Of a DNA stretch of 64,000 bases, positions 29,453-41,800 are shown piece by piece. A program made the translations under genes and the position numbers. The stretch comes from Amphibalanus amphitrite (taxonomy: Eukaryota > Arthropoda > Thecostraca > Balanomorpha > Balanidae): the NCBI RefSeq assembly GCF_019059575.1, contig NW_024882312.1, forward strand, positions 62,001-126,000, in the 5' to 3' direction. The notes under the pieces are model-generated. The model was not told where the DNA came from. It searched no databases and saw only the letters and a list, made by a program, of their open reading frames with translations. How positions within the stretch are numbered: position 1 is the first letter of the stretch; each line of letters opens with the position of its first letter.

Positions 29453-29586
29453 CATAGGCGGCGGAACGAGGAGGGCACCGGGGCACCGTGCCCCCTTTGA
29501 TTTTGGCATTGGCATTTTAACATTAGCTCTATGGGCGTTGCATGGAAAGAATGGGACCAAAAGTCGGCAGTGCCCCGCCGCTTCTG
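29453..29586. mobile_element. hAT-type miniature element (copy 3)
   Basis: 134 bp, starts CATAGGCGGCGGAACG and ends GCCCCGCCGCTTCTG. It is flanked by the exact 8-bp duplication CTGCTCAA (29445-29452 and 29587-29594). The interior closely matches 10175-10329. A more diverged relative with ATTTTTAACATTATG and TGCATGGAAAAAAT lies at about 32660-32775, without a clear duplication. Confidence 0.85.
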
Positions 29587-29594
29587 CTGCTCAA

Positions 29595-30435
29595 TGGCGG
29601 TTCGTATTTCGTAGCCCGGCAATGACAAAGACTATGTAGCCTGGAGCTATAGCCTATAGCCCCAGGATAAGCGTACAAGTCTCTGTAGTCTGTGCACTGT
29701 CCCAGCCAGCAATTTGGCTTGGCTCAATCAAGTCCATGGCATTTTGCCCCAGCGACTCATACATACCAGATTTGGGCCCGGAACGCCATCGGAACAGGGG
29801 TTTGGGTCGATATGGCTCCATTCCGTTGAGCCAGTATGTAAAGTCTTTGCCGTAGCGCTCCAGAGTTGGTAGTGGTTTCGGCCACCGCCAAGTCCGACTC
29901 CCTGCCAAGTGCCATGGCATGCTACGGCCATGTCCGGCTGCCTCGCCTAGCAGCTCTGGCTTAGTTTGGCTGAAGTACGGTTGAGGTACGGCACGGCTGA
30001 GGGATAAGTCCGGCTGTGGTGCGCGCGAGCTCCGGGATATCGTGTGTCAGCCCGAGTAGAGCTCCAGACCTTGCCCGTACTTCGGCCGGAGCAAGAGCGT
30101 CGGAGCCAGGCCCAGCCAGAGTAAAACCATTTACGGCCCAGACCAATTTTGCTGGCTGAAGTAATCACGCCCCTTTTCACGGGTGATCGTTTCACTGCTC
30201 TGCTGCGGCGTCGGTGTGCGGGCGGTGTTCCACAGTAAGCCCGGTGTCCGGCGGTCCGTTGACTGCTGATAAGCCTCTGGTTCCGTATCATTGGCGAATC
30301 ACGAAAGGTAGGACTGCCGACCGGTGCTCGCGCGCCAACCGCCCGGGCTGGGGTGGGGGGCTGTGTTTGAACAACCGGGGAAAAAACATCCCCGGCCAGG
30401 CGAGGGTTAAAAAGAGAAAGCTCATCGTATTTCAC
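29595..30435. other. Spacer with GC-rich low-complexity sequence
   Basis: No supported gene. The frame on the minus strand at 29947-30618 shows no family features. A single TTAA-flanked end (GGCGAGGGTTAA, ending 30410) resembles the right end of the TTAA family-1 elements, but no partner end was found. Confidence 0.4.
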
Positions 30436-30437
30436 TA

Positions 30438-32237
30438 CAGGGGCATTCCACGTCAAATCGAACAAAAATCGGCTGTTTTGCACCTTACCATAAGCGATTT
30501 TATTATAAATTTGTGAGCGAGTTCCTGTGTCGCCCCGAACATTACATTGATGTTTTTTGCACATTCTGACCACAGGTCTTCTAAATATAGGGCATCGAAT
30601 TTTTACAAAATGTTGCATCTTTATATTTTTGAACGACCATAACTTTGGTTGTACCTGTTTGATTTGAATGAAATAAACCTTACTGTTTAGGTAATTTCTT
30701 AAGCAGTTGTTTAGAATTGCACATACTTAAATATATGACCTTGAAATTTGCTTAACTCTGTTCTTAAGCACAAAAATTGAAATAGCAAAAAACACGTCAC
30801 ATTCGATTTGGCTGATTTTCATATATTTTATTGCCTACCATATTCTTAACAACCTGTGAAAAAATTAGAGTGGGCCATTCATAAGTTTTGAAGAAAATGG
30901 CACATATGCAAACGTATGTTTGCACGCGCAGTGGAGGGAGAAGAGTGAATTTCGCCCCAACCCTCCTGTTTTTCGCCAATATCTCATAGTAGTAATGCGA
31001 AATTAATTATAGCTACCTGTCCAAAATTGAATTGCACATCTCATCGTGCAAGCAAGAAGAAAATCGGTTCACAACTGGTCTAGTAATAGCGGTGTAAAGT
31101 GAACATCCTGTCGCCGCGGCGACGCGGCGACTCGGCAGCCGGCGCCGACCGCTAGCCGCCGCCTGAATTGTAGACTGTGCCGGGACGGAACGGAACGGTT
31201 CCGTCTTTACATCGCGCTCCTTACCGCTGATTACGTTCGATTCGCGTCAAATTTTGTGAGAAGACTAAGAAATGTATAGACAATCTTATGGTGTAAGAAT
31301 TTTGAAAATCGGTTGGTAAACAATTGAAATATGAACGTGTAAACACAAAATTGTGATTGTTGCGTTTCCCGCGTCGGCCGATCCCGCCTCAGCCGGCGAC
31401 ATGTTACTCTTAGCAGGTCTCTAACTGCCATATTTATTATTGGATTAACTAGAAATTCCCCTTACATACTCAAAAATGTATTTTCTTTCGTATAGTGGAT
31501 AAAAAGACGTAAAGATATCGTTGCGTGATAATGTTTTCGTTGAATTTTTGGCTTCATGATGCGTTTCCACACGGCTCAAAATTCACCGCAAAATACCGTT
31601 TGCCTGAGACACTTTTACTATGGAACTTGAATGCTTGACTACGATGACTATGTATTTCCATCCTCGCAGAGTTTGGGATATCACTTATCAGCAATCATTC
31701 ATTTCAGAAAGTGTACACAAGCAATCAGGTCTTGACTCTGTCTTTCAAGGTCACGCGCGGTTGCGTGATGTTGATGCCTGAAAACGGGATTTGCCGCGAA
31801 AGTTATGAATGGCCCACTCCAATTTTTTCACAGATGGTTAGGAACATTGTGACGGACATAATATGTAAAAATTACCCGAATCGAAGGTGACGTGTTTTTT
31901 GCTATTTAAATTTTTCTGTTTTAATTCAAGGTCAAATGCATTTCAAGGTCACTTCAATTTAATTTCATAATTAAAAATCAAAGCCTTATCAATTGCCTAC
32001 AAGACCCTGTTAATATCATTTTGATACCAGAAAAGGAACCAGAGTTATAGACATTTAAAAAATTGATGTGTGGCATTTTTGGCTATATTTGATGACCTAT
32101 ATCTCAGCGATACTTAATCAAATTTCGAAAATATTATACGTAACTCAGTTTTGAACCATGCCCAGTCTGCCTACAAATTTTCAGAAAAATCGAAGGGGAT
32201 GACGGATTTCGGTGTTTGATTTGACGTGGAATGCCCC
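30438..32237. mobile_element. 1.8-kb foldback element with GGGGCATTCCACGTC ends
   Basis: GGGGCATTCCACGTCAAAT at 30440 is mirrored at the right end (32213-32237), with about 25 bp matching at one mismatch. The inversion continues weakly inwards: GTGAAAAAATTAGAGTGGGC (30857) pairs with GCCCACTCCAATTTTTTCAC near 31808, so arms may reach about 440 bp. TA lies outside both ends. No transposase frame. Confidence 0.7.
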
Positions 32238-32239
32238 TA

Positions 32240-33460
32240 CATGCTCATGAACGAGTTTCTGTGCCGTTGGAAGAAAGCGCCTCCCCTTGGATCAGCAAGT
32301 GCGATGCCTACGATGCCTACCCGCCCCGCCCAAAGCTCGAATATCCGGTCCAATATCCTTCGCCAATCACCGGTACAAAGCTCCGGTCCAGTCCTATCCG
32401 GCGCCCCGCTGAGAGGTATGTACTAAACTGCTCCGATCCGTTCCCCGTTCCAGTGCTTTGCCTTTGTTGTGTGTGTAGGTAGCCCTACCCGGTGTCCGGT
32501 GCTCGGTCCGGTCCGATGCCCCACTCAGTATCCAAGTGCCCCGGTCTGATACCCAGCCCAATGTTCCGGTATAATGTCCCGCCCGGTGGCCAGCGCTCTA
32601 TCCTGATCCCCTACCCAGTGCTCCGGTGTTCACTGTCCTGGACCACCAGTGTTCCATGGGCTCCACCACCGGGGGGGGGGACGGGGGGACCTGTCCCCCG
32701 AATATTTTACATTTTTAACATTATGCCTATGGGTGCTGCATGGAAAAAATCGACTTCAAACGGCCTTCGTCCGCCTCAGCCATCGGGTAGTGACGGAGCC
32801 CCTGCAGTGTTCCAGTACCGGTACCCTGCCCGGTGCCTTATTGTGTCCAGTACCAGCCGCTCATGATCGATGTCTCTCGGCCCACCCCAATGTTCGGTGA
32901 CTAAACAAACGTGTCTTTCGGTTGACCCGAGTATAAATATTTCACTACCTTTCTGACGTAATCAGCAGCAGACTGTATCAGTGTGAGCCGCATATCGCAA
33001 AAATTACATTCTCCGCCCACAAACCCTCTCAAGCGAAACATGACAGACTAAGCACGTATTTATTTCAAAGTCAGATACGGTACTATACAAGTTACGGCGT
33101 GACTATACAAGTTAAAACGGTGACTAAAAGCTCCGCGGAAGACTACTGACGATTGACAATGATTATGAAGCTGCTGGTCTCATTTCCGCGGCAGTAGTTT
33201 GTTCTGCAACAGAGAACATGACGTCACACACGGGCCAGTAGGGTTGGTGCGTGGCGCAGGGGCGGTACAGCTAACACAGCTTGTGGCACGGAACACAGTG
33301 GGTGGCTGGTGGGGGTTATGTTTGTTGTTTGTTTATTGGGTTTTAAGGGCGCAGTGGGAAGGGTTAGCCCGCAGGACAGCCGGGTCTACGACGCATGAAA
33401 CACAAGGCACATTACACGTCAAAAACCGCCGTGACAGAGCAGGTAATGAGCACGACTTAT
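32240..33460. other. Spacer with microsatellite-like CCGGT/TCCGG words
   Basis: 32300-32880 is rich in repeated CCGGT, CCAGTG and TCCGG words without exact periodicity, plus the diverged hAT-like segment near 32660. No gene seen. The end of the NuMA-like gene should lie between here and 35740 but was not recognised. Confidence 0.35.
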
Positions 33461-33464
33461 CTTA

Positions 33465-34408
33465 ACCCTCGCCCGTAAACGGCGATCTGCCACCTTCGCC
33501 CATGCAGGGGGGGGGGGTTGGTGCGACCCCCCCCCCTTGGCGTTTGAAAACGGAGCGTCGTAGAGCTTAGCGGAAAAGACCAACGGATTGCTCTCGCCGA
33601 GATCTCGCGATTGGTGGTATATTTTTTGGTCCTAGGTCAACATTTGACCTACTTTTGACCGGTCAAAGGTCAAATTTTCGGAAAAATAGACTTTTTTTCA
33701 ACTTTCGGCGGCGATTGCGGCAAAACGGTGGGAGATATCGACTTGAAACCTTCACTATCGTGTTCCTTGATCAATTCTCTATCGTTTGGTATGTATTTCG
33801 TTTCCCTAGCTCTAAAAATGGCGCGTTGGGAGCGCCGGAAGTCGGCAAGGTCACAGTCGGCGGCAGAAATTCGAAAAATCAAAATTTAAATTTTTGAAAT
33901 CTGATTGTATTTTTGGATTTGGGAGGTCCATTTGCTCCCTATAGAAGCTAATATTGCTGCATATTCCCATTGAGGTGACAAGAATTAGCAAAATAGTGGT
34001 TCGGGCGCTTTTCAAAAATAGTACCGGACGCTGTTCCTCTTGTGACGTCATAGCTCCGTTACCTGACCTGACCCGGTCAAGTTTCTTATACCATATGATA
34101 GCCAATACTTGCCCCAACAAGCATGGGAAGTTTCATCGCGATCCATCAACCGATGTCCGTACCACCGGCAGGAAACCTCGGGCGTTGGCACTCAGTTTGT
34201 GAAAATCCGGCCGGAGGCTGTTCCCTTTGTGACGTCATAACTCCGTGACCTGACATGACCCGGTCAAATTTTTTTTTTTATCAAAAGATGCGCAAGGTTT
34301 GCCCCATAAGGTACCCCAAATTTGGCGGCGCTGCGCGCCGCCGTTTTTGCACTATTTCCGAAAAACCTCAGGGGGGGTTGCACCAACCCCCCCCTACATG
34401 GGCGAGGG
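33465..34408. mobile_element. TTAA-flanked element, family 1 copy A
   Basis: TTAA at 33461-33464 and 34409-34412. Ends CCCTCGCCCGTAAACGG and, reverse-complemented, CCCTCGCCCATGTAGGGG. Near the left end a G11-TTGGTGCGA-C11 hairpin; near the right end G7-TTGCACCAA-C8. A second hairpin CGGCGCTGCGCGCCGCCG lies at about 34324-34341. Contains GGTCA/TGACC words (33630-33675, 34060-34080). No coding frame. Confidence 0.85.
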
Positions 34409-34412
34409 TTAA

Positions 34413-34901
34413 AGGGACCCTCCCACCTTCAAAAAAGTTAATGAATTGGCGTGAAAGTGATGTCGCTCGGTTCAGAAAGAGCGAAAACGAATATCTACCA
34501 AATTTCACCGAAAAATATTCACCGGTTTTCAAGATATTAGACTTTTACTTTTGTTTACTTTTTGGGATCTCCGCTGTTCCTAGCGAGTTGATTTGGAAGC
34601 AATGAAGTTTGGCAGCTGAAAGTGCGGCACTTGTTGCGCGCAAAGCAACATATACCGCGTGCTACCAAACGTTTTAGTAAAAGATTCAAAATGGTTAGAT
34701 CTGTGCTGACGTCACACATTCAGAGGGGGCATTCAAATGCATAAGCCCAGCTGAATCCAAAGTGCTGCACCTTTGAAATGAGATATTTTTTCGATTTGAG
34801 GCATTTTTCGATGTTAAGAGTGCTCAAACCGGTAAGTACAAGCCAGGGACCCCATTTTGGCTATCTCAACTCAAAACTGACACTAAGGTGGGAGGGTCGC
34901 T
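34413..34901. mobile_element. TTAA-flanked miniature element, family 2 (copy 2)
   Basis: Ends AGGGACCCTCCCACCTT and, reverse-complemented, AGCGACCCTCCCACCTT. TTAA at 34409-34412 is shared with the right flank of family-1 copy A, and TTAA at 34902-34905 lies on the other side. The interior TGGCTATCTCAACTCAAA matches copy 1 at 22157. Confidence 0.8.
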
Positions 34902-35739
34902 TTAAGGGAATAAGACACAGAAAAGTCCTGGGAAATACGGTAAAAAAAAACACTTAACACTTCCTAGTGTAAAAAAATTAACGTAAAAGGTGATCAGGAT
35001 GTGTACTTTGTGTAAACAACTTCAAAAGAGCACCACATGCATATTGCATAGTACAACCATCTCCGCTTTCCATGCATAATCCTAATCGTCACTTTACTAC
35101 TGACGGATCAAAGGAGAGTGTCGTCCAAACTTGACGATCGTAATTAGTTCATCGATAAGCTGTAGCCACGATAAGCTGCAGCCAGTGCAGCCCCCTCCAC
35201 CGGCCAGTCGCAGTCACCAAGCCGAGAGACTTCTAACCAGCATACCAGATATAACACCAATACTCAGGCCAGTGAGCAGTGCGTCATGCAAGTGTGCTTT
35301 GTGCTATTGAATGGGGACGTGCTGTTCCGCCATCTGACATTTTGATCCATTAAATTAAAAAAAAAACACCCAACAAAAGTCGCCATTGCGTCAATACTCG
35401 ATACGATATGGACTCCTAGAGAAGTGGAAGCCCTATCAAGCCCAAGAAAGCAATGATTTCTGTCTCAATACGCCTTGTAAAAACCCTGCGGTAACCCCTT
35501 TTGAACCAAAGTATGGGCGCTGATAGCTAAACCATACAACAGTGCAGTATCCTACGTTCCAAATATGCAATGTGTGATAGTGCTGGCGTAGCTACAATAC
35601 CGCAATAGCCTCAACCATCTATGGTGAATACGCATGCTGCATTACGATGTGCGTTGACTCGGTGCTACCACAGTGCGTCCCTCCGATAGTGCTGTTCTCC
35701 CCAGTGCCCACCGATGCCGCCGCACTCATCCGCCTTTAC

Positions 35740-35877
35740 CTGCACGTTATACACCCGCGACGAGTTGAAGGGATTTTTGACGCTGCGCGATCTGGCAGCC
35801 TTCTGCGACACGTTGGACGTGTTGAAAGCGTGCAGCGACGACGTGCTGCCTATGGACGTGTAGGAGCCGTCGATGGA
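35740..35877 (-). CDS. NuMA-like last recognised exon
   Basis: 138 nt, phase 0 both sides, acceptor CTCTGGCAG, donor GTAAAG. Ser/Thr/Asn-rich (SIDGSYTSIGSTSSLHAFNT). There is no stop codon, so at least one further exon is expected at lower coordinates. The preceding exon 36766-36512 is Lys/Pro-rich and contains KKAKTPSFKKLFRSAR. Confidence 0.75.
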
Positions 35878-38800
35878 CTGCCAGAGGGAGTGGCAGCGTC
35901 AGTCAGCGTCAGTCACGGCGACTGATGGCGCCCGGCGGTGGAGGCGTGTCAGGCGTTAGAGCCGCTCCGGTTAGTTTCCCGGGTAGCTGCCCAGTTAGTA
36001 GTTATGTGTCGGGGTGTGTTGGTGGAGCAGACATCCACCGGCCGTGCTACCGTGTTAGTAACCAGTAACCACTCCCGCTGGGTTACTGCGGAGCCGGGAC
36101 GGAGCGCCCGGCTGGGACGGCGACTGGACATGACGCACTGGACACTACAACAGACTACAAACCTGCGACAGCAGAGTCGCGGCTCTGTGGCGTGGGACAG
36201 ACCACCGCCTCTGAGAGCTCAGCAATATACAACTACGAGAGGTCAAACACAAACAGATACACAGAAAATCATAAAGCTACGGAAACTGCGAAATAAAAAT
36301 AACCGACAGACAACACTAAATGATAGTTCGAACTACCGAGCATACTAGGCTCACTGTTACACAGCCACTCACTCACTCAGTCACTCACCCACCAACTCAC
36401 TGGTTACTCACCTTTTCACCTTCAAAAACGCTCACTCACTCACTCACTCATTCACTAACTCTCTGCTCACCCCACTCACTATCCCGGACCGCTCACTCCC
36501 CTCCCGCTCACCCTATCCGAGGCTCTGTGGTTCTCTTTAGTTGCTCGTGCCGACCGGAACAGCTTTTTAAACGAGGGCGTCTTGGCCTTTTTGCGCTGCT
36601 GACCGACATCCAGCAGCGGGGTGGGCGGCTCGGCGGCCGGCGGCACGTCCACGGGCAGCTCCTGGCTGGTCAAGCTGGCGCGCGTGCTGCTCAGGCTGTC
36701 GTCGTCGCCCGGCTTGATGTTTTTGGCCGGGGTCAGGTTGCCGCGCCTCGGGCGCGCGTACGACGTCTGATGCGACAGGGCGGCGGTCCAGCCGGGTCAG
36801 CGGGGGCCGACCCACAGCGGCCGGTGGGCAGAGCGTCACTGGGCGGAGAGGCGGCTGATGGTAAGGAGGTCGAGGATTGTTGGATCAGCAGAGGGTCCTG
36901 GATTAGCGGAGGATCAGCGAAGGATTCTTGGATTAGCAGGGGTCATTGGAGTCAGCGGAGAGTCGGCACAGCATGGCGTCGGGTGGAGTGGCTACGCCGA
37001 GTCGTCAGAAGGGTCACAAGCAGATCAGCCCAACGGGGCACAGTGATGCAAATGGGGTTCACGAGTGGCCATAAATACCAAAAAGTAAAGTTTACCAAAC
37101 CGAGTAAATCGCTATATGGCTAACCAAAGAAATGTTTGGCGCATCTGAATTCACATAGATTTCATATTTTTGTCAAAACCGGCCTCGTGTATGATTGTCA
37201 GAAGTCGTGACATTTTCTATGTTGTAAAATGACTTTCAGATACTCGCAACTTCAAACACCGCTAGCGTGCGTTCATTTCATACAAATGACAAAAATTATA
37301 CATGGCAATGATCCCTCAGGCCTGCTGCTTCTCAAGCCGGGTCACAAAAAGCCGCATCTTTTTTGATTTGGCGGTGATCTAATCATTTGTCATCATGTTG
37401 CAATCGCAGTTTTTTACTAAGAAATATTTGCTTTCGTTTCACCTACAGCAGTGTACACAGTGTGTGCCCGTTAGTGCACCATACCATATCATTCCCTAAC
37501 CATTTCTGAGTCACACTGTGAAAGAATTAAGGCGCTAGCACAGGGCAGACCGGCGCTATTGAAGTTTTTGTCCGGCGCGGTCGGGTGTCGCGGTCGGGGC
37601 GGATTGCTTTCACCGCGGATCGCAATTTCGACAGATGTTTAACTTTGAACTGCTATAAGTAGGTCAAATATTGACCTTAACCCGCGCACCGACGGGGGGG
37701 GGCGGATATCCGCCCCCCCCTGAGGTTTTTCGCGAATAGCGGAAAAACCGCGGCGCGTAGCGCCGCGAAATTTGGTATGACTATTCCCTTATCAATTTTA
37801 CACATGGTGTGCAAGTTTGAACCTCCTACCTTTCAAGGTCAGGTCACCAGGTCACTTTGAATGACCCAACCTCAAGTCACTTTTTTGCAACTTTGTCACC
37901 GTGCCAGAGCTACAGTAGATGTCGGAGGCCTTTGAAAGTCGCAGGATGTTATTAGGTCATTAGTAGCTACAATTTGTATATCTCGGAATTTTGATATCGG
38001 TGACCTAAGGTCAGGTCAATTTCGCGACCTCCCCATTATAAGTCAATGGGGGAAAAATCAACTCCCTGTTTTTACCACTAAAACGGGTCGGAATGGCCCC
38101 ATATACCATACATGACTTCATATACGATCAACCTTCACTACCTTGAGGTCTGTTTTGCTGTTGGGCAGCTGTGAGGTCATGTGACGTCATCAAAGGTCAC
38201 CAAAGGTTTTTGGCCAATAACTCCGTACAGGAACAAGATACAGACGCGTGGATGGTCTCATTGTGTTCAGCTCGTCAAGACGCATCGAATGATATACATG
38301 ATGACCTCGAGGTCACGTGACCTGAGGTCAACCTTTGACCTTGACCTTTCGAGGTCAACATATATATCATTCGATGCGGATTGACGAGAGGATCACGATG
38401 ATGCCCTTAGTTTGTTCCTATCTTGACTAATTCGAAAGTTATTCGAGAAAAACTCTCTCCATATTTAGCGCCGCCATTTTGACTTTTATGACCCCTGTGA
38501 CGTCATCTTTGACCTGACCTGAAAATGACCTTAGTAAAAATTGTAGATCTTGACCGTGCGTATCCGATGCCGTTTACCGCTTGTCGCTATCTTGCTTCGT
38601 TCTCGAGATCTCAGGGGGGGGCGGTCATCCGCCCCCCCCCGTCGGTACTAAGTTGGCGCAGACCCCCGTCGGTGCGCGGGTTAAGTCAAAAGTAATGTGC
38701 TCACTCGCGAGATCTTGTCAAGAGCAATCCATTGGTTTTTGTCGCGAGGCGATAGGACACTTTGTTAGGAACATCAGAGGGATGCACCGACGAACCCCCG

Positions 38801-41800
38801 CTGAGGCCGCCCGCCCGCGGCGCGGCCGCCCGGGCTGCCCACCGCGCCCGACCGCAACGGACGAAAACTTTAGTAGCGCCGGTCAGCCCTGTGCTAGCGC
38901 CTTCATTCTTTCACAGTGCGGCTCAGAAATGATTAGGGAATGCTATGGTATGATGCACTAACGGGCACACACTGTGTAAACTGCTCTAGGTGAAACGAAA
39001 GCAAATATTTTTAAATAAAAAACTGCGATTGCAACATGATGACAAATAGTTAGATAAACGCCAAACCAAAAGAGATACGGCTTTTTGTGACCCGGCTTGA
39101 GAAGCAGCAGGCCTGAGGGATCATTGCCATGTATAATATTTGTCATTTGTATGAAATGGACGCACGCTAGCGGCGTTTGAAGTTGAGAGTATCTGACAGT
39201 CATTTTACGGCATAGAAAATGTCACGACTTCTGACAGTCATACACGAGGCCGGTTTTGACAAAAACATTAAAGTCATGTTTTTTTCAGACACTTCAAACA
39301 TTTGCCTGACTGGCCATATTACGATTTATTCAATTAGGTGAACTTGAAATTTGGGCCTTTTCGGTATTTATGGCCACTCGTGAGCCCCATTTGCATCACT
39401 GTGCGGGGACGGTCGGACAGCCAGACCCAGAGGTCAGTTAGCGGGCTCCCGTAATTAACCAGTGCCAGAACTGCAGCAAACATGCCATGACTGACCGCAT
39501 ACGAGGAACATTACCGCTCGAGATTATATAAATAATAAGACTGTAGATCAGGTTAACGCTACAAATTAAGAGTTATACTGCTTAGAAACATAAGAGATGA
39601 TGTACAAAATTGCTTTTCATTTCCATACGCTGTGTAAGTGCGGTGGCAAAATACATAAATTTTTAACTAGCCGCCAGTCGGAACATTTTAAACTAGTAAA
39701 ACTATATCTATACTATTCACTCTCACACATGCCATATATTTCTGTTACGGCAAACCAAAAAGTTGTGTGGCATGCTAGCAAAATATGATCTATAGTTTAT
39801 AAAGAATAACGCAGATGTAACTTGCCTGAATTCATCTACAGATGTAAAGCAAAACAGTTCATTGCTAAGTCCTAAGCTACCGTCCAGTGACCATACGCAG
39901 CAATTCAAGTGCATTCGTTAGTTCCCGAGCTGCCGAAATTGAACGCATGCACATTGCACAATAGCTACACGTTAAAATGATCAACAGTGCGCGCTAAAAA
40001 GTATTCATTTTAATACACCCTTATCAAGTTTAAATTAAATAGACTCGCGGTGCCTGGGCGTATGACTGGAATGAATACAATGATCGCAAAAAGGTAGCCA
40101 ATAACAAGGGAAAAATTACAGCGACAAAAAATTAAAAAGTTGAAGCAATCATGTGATTGCACTGCTGCAAAAAGTAACATTGATATAAATAATAATTCGT
40201 CTATGTTCTCATGCCCCCCCCCCCCCAGAAATGCTGTTTATGCGCGTCTTTGTAAGGTCTAAACTCCGAAACCATTGCATACGTCGAGCTAAATGTCGAG
40301 CGGCACCGGCAGAGTCAGGGGCAGACCTTCGGCCGGCCGGTCACCTCGGCACACACTCGTACCTGCAGCTGATCACGCCGGCGGCGCTTGCTGTTGATGC
40401 TGCACGTGCTCGAGTTGCTGTCCAGGCTGTCAGAGAGCACGTCGGCAGCGCTCTCGGCCGACTTGCGTTTGGCCGAGCGCGTGTTGGCCGCCGGCGAGTC
40501 CAGAGTGACGCGGCGCGTGCGCGCGCTCAGGCGCGAGATGTCGTCACCGTTCTGCGCGCGTCGCCGTCGCCATGACAACGACGAGTTAGAGAGGGCGAAA
40601 GACAGGCAGATGGATAAAAGATAGAATGAAGCTGACGAGCGATACACTACGTAAGACAGATTTAGAAATTTCTACAAGAGCACCCAAAGGTCGATAAATA
40701 GAAACTGTCTTACTGATTCATCAGTTTAAACACTAAATGAGATAACAGTCCTACGCTACAACCAAAACAAATCCCCAAAACAAAAGTTCTATCATGATCG
40801 AAAACGAAAAAAACATAAAAACGTACAGCATATCGCAGCCCCACAACTACAAGCACTACATCTATTGCTCTGCTGTCATATCTACCACTAACTGCGTGTT
40901 CAGCCGTTGAATGTCCCATTACTCACCCGTAGTTCATTCTCCGACATGGTGGCCGAGGCCTGGCCAAGCACATTGATCTCCGGCGCGTAGCACGAGCGCA
41001 GGTGGGGCGGCATCAGCGAGTTGCGCCGCTGCAGCTCGCTCATCCGACCCAGGTAGTCCACCTCACAGCGTCCTGGCGCGGCACGGGGTGGTGTCAGTGG
41101 GTGGAGTCGTAGTCATCTCGGCCAACTGAGCGCTAGTTGATGTCAAAGCAGCAAGCTCTTTTTTGTCAAACGCTTACACTTTTATCACAAGCCGCACATT
41201 ACTGACGCCATTTGTCGTTGGTCAGTTTTTGAATCATGCCCACTAAAAAAATGCGTATAATATATTCAATTTGTAGAAAAAACAGCCCATGACATAACTA
41301 CTCGCTAAAATAATAACTTTATTTTAAGATTGATAATGATCTAGACGCATTATAACTATGATCAGAACAGTACCAGGTAAGCAGAAAACGGTGACACTAC
41401 AGGGTCTTTCATAATGAATGTGATTTTTAAAACGCGAAGTTGAAGGTGCTCGTAAATAATAAAAGCATACATTTTGTATTTACCTTATTGCAAATTTCTT
41501 GGAATTTCTGTTGATGTAATTAAAACTGTCACACTTCACCAAACTTCCCTTTTGTACGGACATGAAATGCCTCCCCCTACAACACGGGTCAGCTCTTTTT
41601 TTTACGTAGGCGTTTTGGGTGGTCGTGGGAAACGGCTCACTGAAGCGCACGGCTGTCCACCGTAAGATTTGGGGACACTTTTAAAAGAAGCACAATATCC
41701 GCTCTAAAATGATCAGAGGCTTGTGAACAGATTCCAGAATGTCACGGTTGACTGCAAGGAACAAAACGCACGAAAGGTCATGTTTTGGGCTGCCGTGGTC

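Noticed and set aside
32655..32775. Fourth hAT miniature copy
   Set aside because: The core resembles the family, but neither end nor an 8-bp duplication could be fixed.
35150..35190. Terminal NuMA exon (LIVATAYR then stop) after a CTGCAG
   Set aside because: Phase is correct but eight codons and one acceptor are too little evidence.
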